Source: Oscillospiraceae bacterium
GTDB taxonomy: Bacteria > Bacillota > Clostridia > Oscillospirales > Oscillospiraceae
Direction: 5' to 3'
Length of the DNA: 64,000 nt
Assembly: GCA_015067995.1 (NCBI GenBank)
Contig: SVLJ01000004.1
Span: forward strand, 62,001-126,000
The notes below the pieces were generated by a model. It was not told the DNA's origin, searched no databases, and saw only the letters and a program-made list of their open reading frames with translations. Of this stretch, positions 8,220-16,387 are shown piece by piece (within the stretch, counting starts at the first letter, position 1; each line of letters begins with the position of its first letter). The position numbers were made by a program, and so were the translations under genes.

Positions 8220-8588
8220 TCAAACCAACCGGTCATGGGGCAAGCCAAAACTCACCGCAATGGCTGTGTCGATCTTTTCCATCACCTGATCATCCACACG
8301 CCCCATCTTCTCCCGCAGCCGTCTTTTATCCAATGTTCTCACCTGCTCCAGCAGCACAACAGAGTCTTTCGTCAGTCCGCACTCCTGCTGTACGGGAAGC
8401 TCGATATGGGTGGGAAGTCGCGCCTTTCCCGTCTGGGAAGTGATGGCTGCCGCAATGATCGTGGGACTGTAACGGTTGCCGGTATCGTTTTGGATAATCA
8501 GTACCGGACGCACACCCCCCTGCTCGCTGCCCACAACCGGGGAGAGGTCGGCATAATAAATCTCACCGCGCTTGACATTTGTATCCAC
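8220..8588 (-). CDS. MazF/PemK-family endoribonuclease toxin
   Basis: This 122-residue protein begins at GTG 8588 ([15 protein letters not shown]). It carries the MazF core: [30 protein letters not shown] at the N-terminus, then AAAITSQ, and [17 protein letters not shown] near residue 80. This matches the Gram-positive NdoA/MazF group, which cleaves mRNA at short single-stranded sites. B. subtilis ndoA follows its antitoxin gene ndoAI. Here no antitoxin-like ORF lies in the 170 bases upstream or in the flanking genes. The next gene downstream begins 49 bases later. The ORF is open further upstream to 8630, but the conserved N-terminus favours 8588. Confidence 0.85.
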   Translation of the reverse strand: MDTNVKRGEIYYADLSPVVGSEQGGVRPVLIIQNDTGNRYSPTIIAAAITSQTGKARLPTHIELPVQQECGLTKDSVVLLEQVRTLDKRRLREKMGRVDDQVMEKIDTAIAVSFGLPHDRLV

Positions 8589-8759
8589 AAAGTTCACACT
8601 CCGCCGAAAGTAGTACCCGTCCCGGTACAAGCATGCCGGTCAGGCCACTCTCATTGTCCCACGCAGTCGCAGAATTTATACTCTGCCTGAATCGGAATTC
8701 TCGCCCCAGCCATTCTATGCCGCAAGCATGCATGCTGTGTATACCCCGGCAGCAGTGCT

Positions 8760-9389
8760 TCAGGCGGCTGTTTCAGCCGCAGGTTCATCTGCTGACCTGG
8801 TTATTGTATCATAGAATTGAAAGCTCGTAAACTCTGCTGTCAGAATTTTTTCTCCATCCACAGCAATCTCACCCCGTACCGGTGTGTCGCTTTCCTCACG
8901 AATCCACACCGTAGCTTCCATTCTGGCACCATCGTCGGTTTCATCCAGACACAACCGCAGGCACGGCGTTCCATCCACTTCCTCAGCGCTCTCTTCCATA
9001 AGCCAGCCATCCCGCAAAGCATCCATCAGCCATGGGAGGCATGCTGCGGGAGAAATGGATTCTCTGCTCACCGTTCCCGCCGGCAAACACAGCTCCTCAT
9101 ATACAACCATCAGCGTATCGCTGCTGACGACTGCACGGATTCCGGCCACCGTTTCCGGTGCCAGAACCTCCACAACACTTTCCCCTGCCGGATCATACAT
9201 ACAGCGCAGAGTAAATGCAACGGGATCCTCTTCCCCGACTCCGCCGGTCACCTCTGCCTCCATGACACACCCAAGCATATTCCGATATTTCGACTGTACT
9301 GTTTGCACCTCTGTCTCCTGCTGAGCAGAACCGCAGCCCGTCAGCATCAAACACAGGATCATCATTTGTACGCAGTAATATCTGCGCAC
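8760..9389 (-). CDS. Predicted lipoprotein (LolA-like fold possible)
   Basis: This 209-residue protein is read from GTG 9389 behind AAGGGGG, 13 bases after the stop of nnr. A short hydrophobic stretch ends in the lipobox LTGC, with the lipid-modified Cys near residue 20. The mature part is beta-rich and acidic, with EVLAPETVAGIRAVV and DGTPCLRLCLDE regions that recall LolA/outer-membrane-lipoprotein-sorting-like domains seen in Firmicutes lipoproteins. The role is unknown. The tight spacing with nnr implies one operon. The lipoprotein call is secure; the fold is a guess. Confidence 0.65.
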   Translation of the reverse strand: MRRYYCVQMMILCLMLTGCGSAQQETEVQTVQSKYRNMLGCVMEAEVTGGVGEEDPVAFTLRCMYDPAGESVVEVLAPETVAGIRAVVSSDTLMVVYEELCLPAGTVSRESISPAACLPWLMDALRDGWLMEESAEEVDGTPCLRLCLDETDDGARMEATVWIREESDTPVRGEIAVDGEKILTAEFTSFQFYDTITRSADEPAAETAA

Positions 9390-9402
9390 ACTAAAAGCCC
9401 CC

Positions 9403-10989
9403 TTATTTTGCGTATGATCTTGCCTGCAGCTCGCAGAACACTTCAGCCAGTCCTTCCATGACATCCACAGGTGTCATGGAATATTCCGTAAGGCGCTGCG
9501 CAGTCAGCTCCGCCGCCCGCCCATGGATCCAGACGCCGCCGGCCGCCGCCTGTACAGGGCTCGCTCCCTGGCACAACAGCGCCGCTATGATTCCTGTCAG
9601 CACATCGCCGCTCCCCCCCTTTGCCAGGCCGGAATTCCCCGTGGTATTGATCAGGACACTACCCTCAGGCGTTGCTGTGATGGTTCGATGCCCCTTCAAA
9701 ACCAATGTGCAACGATATTCTCTTGCAAACTCTGCCGCCAGCTGAATGCGGTTTCCAAAGACGACCTCTTTTACCGGGCGGCCAAGTATCCCGGCAAACT
9801 CTCCATCGTGAGGCGTCAGGATCGTCACCCGATCGCGTCTGGCACTGAGAACATCCATATGCCCCCGCAGTGCATTGATGCCATCGGCGTCCAGCACAAC
9901 CGATTTTTCCGCTCTTTGCAGGATTTCCCGGATTAGGCGTTCCGCCCCTTGGGAACGTCCCATCCCCGGACCAAGGGCCAACACACTGCAGGCATTTAAT
10001 TTCTCCTCAATAATATGCAAAGCAGTTTCACTGTTCAGTTTTTTGTTCTCAATAGAATCATCTGTTTCCGGGAGCGGGAACGGCATGGAACTGACACATT
10101 TTACCGCCTCCACTTGCCAGATGCTTTCCGGCACGCCCAGATAAACCAATCCGCAGCCGGAGCGCACAGCACTTTCCGCCATCAGCCAGGGCGCGCCGGT
10201 ATAGCCAACGCTGCCGCCCACAGCCAGCAGCTTTCCGAAGGTACCTTTGTGTCCGTCCTCTGTACGCTTTGGCAGCGCCCAGCCAGCAAACGACTCATCC
10301 ACAGTCTGCACCGGCGAAACAACTTCCTTTACCAGTTCCTCCGGAATCCCGATCTCCTGTACCTTCACTTCTCCGGAATACAGCTTTCCCTTTCCGACAA
10401 ACTGTCCCACCTTGGCCAAGGAGAAGGTCACCGTTTTGTCCGCTTTTACTGCTGTACCCAGAATTTGCCCGGTGTCTGCATCCACGCCGGTAGCAATGTC
10501 TGCCGCCACCACGGCACCCGGCGCTTCATTGATCAGCCTGATGGCTGCGCCGACGGCAGACTCCTCCGCAATCTCTCTTGAGAGCCCTACGCCCAGCATT
10601 GCGTCAATGATCACATCACTCTCCATGACCCATTCCCGCTGCTCCCAGGCCTGCGGGTCATACGTCTCCAGCTCCACACCGCACTCACTGAGTCTTCGGG
10701 TCATCTCCATGGAGTCAGAGGTCAGCTTCTCATACTGCCCCACCAGAAACACCCGAACCCGTGCTCCCCGAAGAAGCAGGATGCGTGCCGCTGCAATACC
10801 GTCACCGCCGTTGTTTCCACTGCCGCAGAACACAGATACCCTTTTCCGAAACTTTCGCCCCCCCAGTTCCAGAGCCGCCTTTGCAACTCCCCGGGCAGCC
10901 TTTTCCATCAGCTCAACCGAGGGAATCCCCAGTTCCTCTATGGCACATCTGTCCAGTTCCCGCATTTGCTTCGCAGTAGCCAGTTTCAT
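9403..10989 (-). CDS. nnr: Bifunctional NAD(P)H-hydrate epimerase/dehydratase
   Basis: This 528-residue protein joins two enzymes. The N-terminal YjeF_N epimerase domain (about 1-215) has CGSGNNGGDGIAAAR near residues 55-69. The C-terminal ADP-dependent dehydratase domain (about 225-520) has LALGPGMGRS, LDADGINAL, TPHDGEF and NSGLAKGGSGDVLTGIIAAL. It repairs hydrated NADH and NADPH damaged by heat or GAPDH side reactions. The length equals the usual fused form. GGAGG precedes the ATG at 10989. A lipoprotein gene and mazF follow; in B. subtilis a similar neighbourhood (nnr, lipoprotein, alr, ndoAI-ndoA) exists, here without alr and antitoxin. Confidence 0.96.
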   Translation of the reverse strand: MKLATAKQMRELDRCAIEELGIPSVELMEKAARGVAKAALELGGRKFRKRVSVFCGSGNNGGDGIAAARILLLRGARVRVFLVGQYEKLTSDSMEMTRRLSECGVELETYDPQAWEQREWVMESDVIIDAMLGVGLSREIAEESAVGAAIRLINEAPGAVVAADIATGVDADTGQILGTAVKADKTVTFSLAKVGQFVGKGKLYSGEVKVQEIGIPEELVKEVVSPVQTVDESFAGWALPKRTEDGHKGTFGKLLAVGGSVGYTGAPWLMAESAVRSGCGLVYLGVPESIWQVEAVKCVSSMPFPLPETDDSIENKKLNSETALHIIEEKLNACSVLALGPGMGRSQGAERLIREILQRAEKSVVLDADGINALRGHMDVLSARRDRVTILTPHDGEFAGILGRPVKEVVFGNRIQLAAEFAREYRCTLVLKGHRTITATPEGSVLINTTGNSGLAKGGSGDVLTGIIAALLCQGASPVQAAAGGVWIHGRAAELTAQRLTEYSMTPVDVMEGLAEVFCELQARSYAK

Positions 10990-11100
10990 ATTCCACTCCT
11001 CCGGTCAGCGTTTTTTCTTTCCTAACCATTATAAAAGCATCACGGCATCAATGCAACGGACATTTCTACCCTGTAAAGCTGCCTGGTGGATATTTTTGCC

Positions 11101-11129
11101 TTGCATTTATATGTATTTTATGATATAAA
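11101..11129 (+). promoter_or_regulatory. Promoter of the pheST T-box leader
   Basis: A -35 element TTGCAT (11101-11106) and a -10 element TATAAA (11124-11129) are separated by 17 bases. Transcription would start near 11136, just before the T-box stem I. Confidence 0.7.
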
Positions 11130-11135
11130 TATGAA

Positions 11136-11368
11136 AGTTATCGGCTATGAACGGGAAAATAACCGCGAAACGCCGCCAAGAGAGGTCTGATCATCGGCTG
11201 CAAGTCAGACTGCGGACGCCCGGTTTGGTTCGCCCCGGAGCTGCCATGGAGACATGGCCGGAAACCCTCCGTTACAGGGGTATCAAGTGCACATCTCGGA
11301 TGTGAATTTGGGTGGTACCGCGGAAGCCTGGCCTTTCGTCCCATGCTATGGGGACGGGAGGCTTTTTT
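11136..11368 (+). ncRNA. T-box leader (tRNA-Phe responsive) upstream of pheS
   Basis: The canonical T-box sequence GGGTGGTACCGCGG is at 11310-11323. It is followed by a terminator formed by 11325-11342 and 11350-11363 with a run of six T. The upstream part has the stem I start (GAACGGGAAAATAACC) and the AGAGAGG element. A TTC triplet in GTTTGGTTCGCC near 11225-11232 is the likely specifier for tRNA-Phe. Uncharged tRNA-Phe pairs with the specifier and the T-box and prevents termination. The element sits just before pheS, as expected. Confidence 0.93.
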
Positions 11369-11427
11369 GCTGTCCGCAATTCTCATACAGCGTGTCTGTC
11401 CACATCCACGAAAGAAGGAGTTTTGAT

Positions 11428-12453
11428 ATGAAAGCACAACTGGAATCCATTCGCAGTGCCGCTCTCAGCGCCATTGCCGCCGCCGGAACCGGCACAGAGC
11501 TGGAAGCTGTCCGCGTCCAGTATCTGGGCAAGAAGGGCGAGCTGACCGCCGTTCTCAAGCAGATGGGCAAGCTCTCCCCCGAGGAGCGCCCCATTATGGG
11601 TCAGATGGCCAACGAAGTCCGCGCTGCTCTGGAGAGCGCCATTGAGTCGCAGGGCGCCGTTCTGGCCGAAAAGGCGCTGGCTGACAAGCTGGCTGCCGAA
11701 ACGCTGGATGTTACCATTCCCGGCAAGCAGGCAGAGATTGGTCACAAGCATCCCATGTACACCGCTCTGGACGGTTTCAAGGAAATTTTCATTAACATGG
11801 GCTTTGAGATCATCGACGGCCCCGAGGTGGAGGAGTCCGACTATAACTTCACCAAGCTGAACACCCCTGACGATCATCCCGCACGCGAGTGGTCTGATAC
11901 CTTCTATCTGGATGAGGACTCCCGCATCCTGCTGCGTACACAAACCTCTCCCATGCAGATCCGCGCCATCGAAGAGCACGGAGTTCCCATTCGCATGATT
12001 TCCCCCGGCCGTGTCTACCGCAAGGATGAGGTGGATGCCACCCACTCCCCCATGTTCCATCAGATCGAGGGTCTCGTGGTAGACAAGGGCATCACCATGG
12101 CTGACCTGAAGGGTACGCTGAACGCCGTTATCCGCGAGATCTACGGTGCCGGAACCCAGACCCGCTTCCGTCCCCATCACTTCCCCTTCACCGAGCCTTC
12201 CTGCGAGGTGGACATCCAGTGCCACAAGTGCGGCGGCAAAGGCTGCCCCACCTGTAAGGGCGAGGGCTGGATCGAAGTGCTGGGTGCCGGCATGGTGCAT
12301 CCCAAGGTTCTGCGCAACTGCGGCGTGGATCCCGACGAATATTCCGGCTTCGCCTTCGGCTTCGGTCTGGAGCGTATGGCTATGGGCCAGTTCAAGATCA
12401 GCGACCTGCGTCTGATCTTCGAAAACGACATCCGGTTCCTGGAACAGTTCTAA
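11428..12453 (+). CDS. pheS: Phenylalanine--tRNA ligase alpha subunit
   Basis: This 341-residue protein is read from ATG 11428 behind GAAGGAG; the longer open frame covers the T-box. An N-terminal coiled-coil (1-90) is followed by the class II catalytic core with HPMYTALDGF near 110, motif 2 FHQIEGLVVD near 210 and motif 3 GFGLERMAMG near the C-terminus. A CHKCGGKGCPTCKGEGW zinc-ribbon-like loop near 265 is seen in this group. PheS forms an alpha2-beta2 enzyme with PheT, whose gene starts 15 bases downstream. Control is by the T-box leader. Confidence 0.97.
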   Translation: MKAQLESIRSAALSAIAAAGTGTELEAVRVQYLGKKGELTAVLKQMGKLSPEERPIMGQMANEVRAALESAIESQGAVLAEKALADKLAAETLDVTIPGKQAEIGHKHPMYTALDGFKEIFINMGFEIIDGPEVEESDYNFTKLNTPDDHPAREWSDTFYLDEDSRILLRTQTSPMQIRAIEEHGVPIRMISPGRVYRKDEVDATHSPMFHQIEGLVVDKGITMADLKGTLNAVIREIYGAGTQTRFRPHHFPFTEPSCEVDIQCHKCGGKGCPTCKGEGWIEVLGAGMVHPKVLRNCGVDPDEYSGFAFGFGLERMAMGQFKISDLRLIFENDIRFLEQF

Positions 12454-12468
12454 GAGGAGGGGAAAACG

Positions 12469-15162
12469 ATGAAACTGAGCAGAAAATGGCTGAATGAATT
12501 TGTCGATGTGGCATCTGTCAATGACCGTGATTTTGCAGAGGCCATGACCCTCTCCGGCTCCAAGGTGGAAGTCACCGAGGTACTGAATGAATCCCTGAAA
12601 AACGTGGTGGCAGGCCGCATCGTGAAGATGGAGCGTCACCCCGATTCCGACCATATGTGGGTCTGCCAGCTGGACATTGGCGAGGCCGAGCCCACCCAGA
12701 TCGTCACCGGCGCCTGGAACGTCCACGAGGGCGATCTGGTGCCCGTGGCCAAGCACAAGTCCCTGTTGCCCAACGGCGCAAAGATCGAGAAGGGCAAGCT
12801 GCGCGGCGTTATCTCCAACGGCATGCTCTGCTCCCTGAAGGAGCTGAATCTCACCGCCGAGCACGACTATCCATACGCCGTCATCACCCCCGCCGCCCTG
12901 CTGAACGACTACAAGCCTCTGGATAAGGAGAAACCCTCCATCCCCGCCGATGTACAGCCCGGCCATAAGATTTACGGCAAGGTCGTGGCTGCCCGCGTCC
13001 TGTCTGTGGCAGGCGATGGCTTCACCTACACCGTGCAGGTGGATACCGGCGCCGGTCAGGGCGAGGCACAGACCCCCTGCGCCAACATCCACACCGGCGA
13101 CATGGTAGCTTTCGATACTGCCAAGTCACATATCTGCACGCTGGAAGACCTCCATGCTCAGCAGGCAGAATTCCCACACTGCATCTCTGACGGCATCTGG
13201 ATCCTCCATGAGGATGATGTGAAGCCCGGCGATGACATGGCTGCTGTCATCGGTGCCGATGACAGTGTCGTGGAATTCGAAATCACCCCCAATCGCCCCG
13301 ACTGCCTCAGCGTCATCGGTCTGGCCCGCGAGGCTGCCGTCACCTTCGGCAAAGAGCTGAAGCTCCATACTCCGGAGATCCGCGGCTGCGGTGACAATAT
13401 TGCTGAGCATGTGGCTATCGAGATCAAGGACGGCGACCTGTGCCCCCGCTACACCGCCCGTCTGGTGAAAAACGTCAAGATCAAGCCCTCCCCCGCATGG
13501 ATGCGTGAGCGTCTGCGCAACAGCGGCGTCCGCCCCATCAACAACATCGTGGATATCACCAACTATGTCATGCTGGAGTACGGTCAGCCCATGCACGCTT
13601 TCGACTTCTCCTGCGTAGACGGCGGCAAGATCATCGTCCGTACCGCCCGCGAGGGCGAAACCATCCAGACGCTGGACGGCAACGTGCGTAATCTGACCAC
13701 CAATATGCTGTGTATCTGCGACGAGGATAAGCCCGTCTGCGTGGCAGGCGTCATGGGTGGTGCCAACAGCGAGATCATCGGCGACACCGCTATGGTTCTG
13801 TTCGAGTCTGCCAACTTCAACGGCGCATCTGTCCGCCGCACCGCCACGGCCCTGAACATGCGTACTGAGGCTTCCGCCCGCTACGAAAAGGGTCTGGATC
13901 CCATGAACACCATGAAGGCTGTGCAGCGTGCCTGCGAGCTGGTGGAGCTGCTGGGCGCCGGTGAGGTCGTGGACGGTATTCTGGACGTTATCGCCAAGGA
14001 TTCCCAGCCCGTCACCGTGAAGCTGGAGCCTGAGAAGGTCAACGGCCTGCTGGGTACCGACGTCTCCGAAGCAGAGATGCGCCGCATCCTGACCGAGCTG
14101 GGCTTCGTACTGGACGGCGATACCATCACTGTTCCCTCCTGGCGCAGCGACGTGGAGCACTACTCCGACATTGCTGAGGAAGTGGCTCGTTTCTACGGCT
14201 ACAACAACATCCCCGATACTCTGTCCTCCGGCATGAACGAGCGGCGCGGCTTCTCTCCCATTCAGAAGGTGGAAAACAGCATCGGCGCTCTGTGCCGCGG
14301 TGCCGGTTATCACGAGATCATCACCTATTCCTTCATCAGCCCCACCTACTACGATAAAATCGATCTGCCTGCAGATTCTCCCCTGCGCAATTCTCTGAAG
14401 ATCCTCAATCCTCTGGGCGAAGACACCTCCATTATGCGCACAACCATTCTGCCCTCCATGCTGGAGATCCTGACCCGCAACTATAACTTCCGCAACAAGT
14501 CTGCTAAACTCTACGAGCTGGGCCGCACCTATTTCGCCAGAAATGACGGTTCTGGTCTTGCTCACGAGCCCAAGGTACTGGCTCTGGGTGCTTACGGTGC
14601 CGACATGGACTTCTTCGCTCTGAAGGGTGCCGTGGAAACCGTTTTCAGCGGTCTGCGTATCAGCAACGTCCGCTACGAGGCAGAATCTGCCAATCCCTCC
14701 TACCATCCCGGCCGCTGCGCCAAGGTCTGGTGCGGTGAAACTCTGCTGGGCGTCATGGGGCAGATCCACCCCCATGTTGCCGCCAACTACGGCGTGGATG
14801 CCGAGCTGTATACCGCCGAGCTGTCCTTTGACGCACTGGCTGCCTGTCAGGGTACACAGCCCATCTATCAGCCTCTGCCCAAATTCCCCGCCGTCACCCG
14901 CGACATCGCCGTTGTCTGCGACAAGACCATCACCGTGGGCGCTCTGGAGGACTGCATCCGCCGCGCTGCCGGCAAGCTGCTGAAGACCGTGGAGCTCTTC
15001 GACATCTACACCGGCACCGGCATCGCTCCCGAGAAGAAATCTGTTGCATTCAGCCTGGCTTTCCGCGCCGATGACCGCAACCTCACCGCAGAGGAAGCCG
15101 ACAACGATGTGAAGGCCATTCTGACTCAGCTGGAACTCCAGCTGGGAGCCGTTCTGCGCTGA
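12469..15162 (+). CDS. pheT: Phenylalanine--tRNA ligase beta subunit with extra OB-like insertion
   Basis: This 897-residue protein has all PheT parts: N-terminal tRNA-binding OB domain (about 40-130), B3/B4 editing domain (about 240-420), B5, catalytic-like core, and the C-terminal FDX-ACB domain (PLPKFPAVTRDIAVV near 800). Typical PheT is about 800 residues. The excess lies at about residues 138-238, between EHDYPYA and ISDGIWIL, which are contiguous in ordinary PheT. The insertion itself resembles the first OB domain: GKVVAARVLSV...NIHTGDMVAFD parallels GRIVKMERHPD...NVHEGDLVPVA. A second OB domain by internal duplication is therefore likely. AGAGGAGG stands before the ATG. Confidence 0.96.
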   Translation: MKLSRKWLNEFVDVASVNDRDFAEAMTLSGSKVEVTEVLNESLKNVVAGRIVKMERHPDSDHMWVCQLDIGEAEPTQIVTGAWNVHEGDLVPVAKHKSLLPNGAKIEKGKLRGVISNGMLCSLKELNLTAEHDYPYAVITPAALLNDYKPLDKEKPSIPADVQPGHKIYGKVVAARVLSVAGDGFTYTVQVDTGAGQGEAQTPCANIHTGDMVAFDTAKSHICTLEDLHAQQAEFPHCISDGIWILHEDDVKPGDDMAAVIGADDSVVEFEITPNRPDCLSVIGLAREAAVTFGKELKLHTPEIRGCGDNIAEHVAIEIKDGDLCPRYTARLVKNVKIKPSPAWMRERLRNSGVRPINNIVDITNYVMLEYGQPMHAFDFSCVDGGKIIVRTAREGETIQTLDGNVRNLTTNMLCICDEDKPVCVAGVMGGANSEIIGDTAMVLFESANFNGASVRRTATALNMRTEASARYEKGLDPMNTMKAVQRACELVELLGAGEVVDGILDVIAKDSQPVTVKLEPEKVNGLLGTDVSEAEMRRILTELGFVLDGDTITVPSWRSDVEHYSDIAEEVARFYGYNNIPDTLSSGMNERRGFSPIQKVENSIGALCRGAGYHEIITYSFISPTYYDKIDLPADSPLRNSLKILNPLGEDTSIMRTTILPSMLEILTRNYNFRNKSAKLYELGRTYFARNDGSGLAHEPKVLALGAYGADMDFFALKGAVETVFSGLRISNVRYEAESANPSYHPGRCAKVWCGETLLGVMGQIHPHVAANYGVDAELYTAELSFDALAACQGTQPIYQPLPKFPAVTRDIAVVCDKTITVGALEDCIRRAAGKLLKTVELFDIYTGTGIAPEKKSVAFSLAFRADDRNLTAEEADNDVKAILTQLELQLGAVLR

Positions 15163-15193
15163 GCAGCCTCTGGAAAAAATATCATCGAGGGAC

Positions 15194-15222
15194 TTTACAC
15201 GTTTCCCAAAATCGAGTATACT
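15194..15222 (+). promoter_or_regulatory. Promoter of ireB
   Basis: TTTACA (15194-15199) and TATACT (15217-15222) are 17 bases apart, about 40 bases before the GTG start. Confidence 0.75.
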
Positions 15223-15261
15223 AATTTTATCAGTTTAAGAACTCAGAAAGGTGGTGCCCAG

Positions 15262-15507
15262 GTGGACGACTTCACCAGAAAATTCAAAATCCCGACGGAT
15301 AAGGATCTGGAGATCCATCAAATCCTCTCCACTGTCTATCAAGCATTGGAGGAAAAGGGCTATAACCCCATCAATCAGATTGTGGGTTACATCCTCTCCG
15401 AGGATCCCACCTATATCACCAACCACAACAATGCCCGCACGCTGATCCGCAAGATCGACCGGGATGAACTGCTGCAGATTCTGCTGCGCAGATATCTGGG
15501 ACTCTGA
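15262..15507 (+). CDS. ireB: IreB family regulatory phosphoprotein (UPF0297)
   Basis: This 81-residue protein starts with GTG and shows the complete IreB sequence style: FKIPTDKD near residue 8, [23 protein letters not shown] (residues 33-55) and [17 protein letters not shown] at the end. In Enterococcus, IreB is a substrate of the IreK Ser/Thr kinase and IreP phosphatase and affects cephalosporin resistance; the small all-helical protein is widespread in Firmicutes. The usual partners (ruvX/yrrK and the DUF1292 gene) are not adjacent here. The gene has its own promoter and terminator, so it is monocistronic. Confidence 0.95.
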   Translation: MDDFTRKFKIPTDKDLEIHQILSTVYQALEEKGYNPINQIVGYILSEDPTYITNHNNARTLIRKIDRDELLQILLRRYLGL

Positions 15508-15521
15508 TTCCAACCGCATAT

Positions 15522-15553
15522 AGCCGGGAGGTACGCCTCCCGGCTGTAATTTT
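15522..15553 (+). terminator. Terminator after ireB
   Basis: A 10-bp stem pairs AGCCGGGAGG (15522-15531) with CCTCCCGGCT (15536-15545) around a TACG loop. The T-rich stretch GTAATTTT follows. Confidence 0.8.
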
Positions 15554-15644
15554 GTCCGGATGCATTGTGTTTGCCTGGAAACTATGGTATCCTGTTCTTG
15601 TCCATACCGTTTTGCCATTCTCGACGAACAGGAGGATATTCATT

Positions 15645-16352
15645 ATGAAAAAAGCCGTGTATCCTGTTTTGACAGCCATTCTGCTGCTCTCCCTGTGTGC
15701 CTGCGGCCATCATCAGCTGGACGGCTCTTCGCAAGTCTCTCCCGCCGTTTCAGCCGTTTCTTCCATGCGTGCCGCCCCCGACTATACCACCGAGGAGCAC
15801 GATGCTGACGGCAAGCTTATCCGCCGCAACCATCACAGCGGCTATGACGACCGGATCTCAAGCTACTATATTTTTGAATACGACGGTGAACAGCTCATCC
15901 GGAAGACCCAGTACAGCAGCAGCACCGACAGCGTCGCCGATTACACGGAATACACTTATGATGCCGATGGCCGCCTTCTCGAAATTTACCACTATGACAC
16001 CCACTTCGGTTCTTCCTACATTATGGAACATGATACTAACGGCAATTGTGTCCGCGCTACCCATTATAAAAAGGATGGGAGCATTCGGAGTTGGAGCGAG
16101 TATGAGCACGATTCACAAGGAAACTTGCTCCGCCAATCCCTCTACCTCGGCGACGGTTCTCACGACAGCACGCTTATCCACGAATATAACGACGCCGGTC
16201 AGCGCATCCGCAGTTCCGAATATGCCGCCGACGGCTCCCTGTTCGCCTACACGATCCACGAATATGACGGTGAAACACGTGTGCGCAGTACCCGCTATTT
16301 TGCCGACGGCACCAAGGTCCCCGTCGCTGAATACGCAGACCCGACAGTATAA
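15645..16352 (+). CDS. Lipoprotein with YD-like repeats
   Basis: This 235-residue protein has a signal peptide and the lipobox LCAC (Cys near residue 19), read from ATG 15645 behind AGGAGG. The mature part is built of about seven short repeats of 18-22 residues. Each holds a Y-E-Y/H-E-Y-D motif followed by G and a positively charged turn: IFEYDGEQLIRK, YTYDADGRLLE, MEHDTNGNCVR, YEHDSQGNLLR, HEYNDAGQRIR, HEYDGETRVR. These look like YD/RHS-type repeats, known from wall-associated and toxin shells, but no toxin or protease domain follows. The protein is probably anchored on the outer membrane face. Function is unknown. Confidence 0.75.
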   Translation: MKKAVYPVLTAILLLSLCACGHHQLDGSSQVSPAVSAVSSMRAAPDYTTEEHDADGKLIRRNHHSGYDDRISSYYIFEYDGEQLIRKTQYSSSTDSVADYTEYTYDADGRLLEIYHYDTHFGSSYIMEHDTNGNCVRATHYKKDGSIRSWSEYEHDSQGNLLRQSLYLGDGSHDSTLIHEYNDAGQRIRSSEYAADGSLFAYTIHEYDGETRVRSTRYFADGTKVPVAEYADPTV

Positions 16353-16387
16353 CCTATCAAAAAACTGCAAGGAGGCAATTAAAAGAT

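Noticed and set aside
11383-13092. 569-residue minus-strand reading opposite pheS and pheT
   Set aside because: It is the complement of highly biased coding sequence, with no start signal; pheS and pheT are certain on the other strand.
13126-14775. 549-residue minus-strand reading opposite pheT
   Set aside because: Antisense shadow of pheT; composition follows the opposite strand and no motifs are seen.
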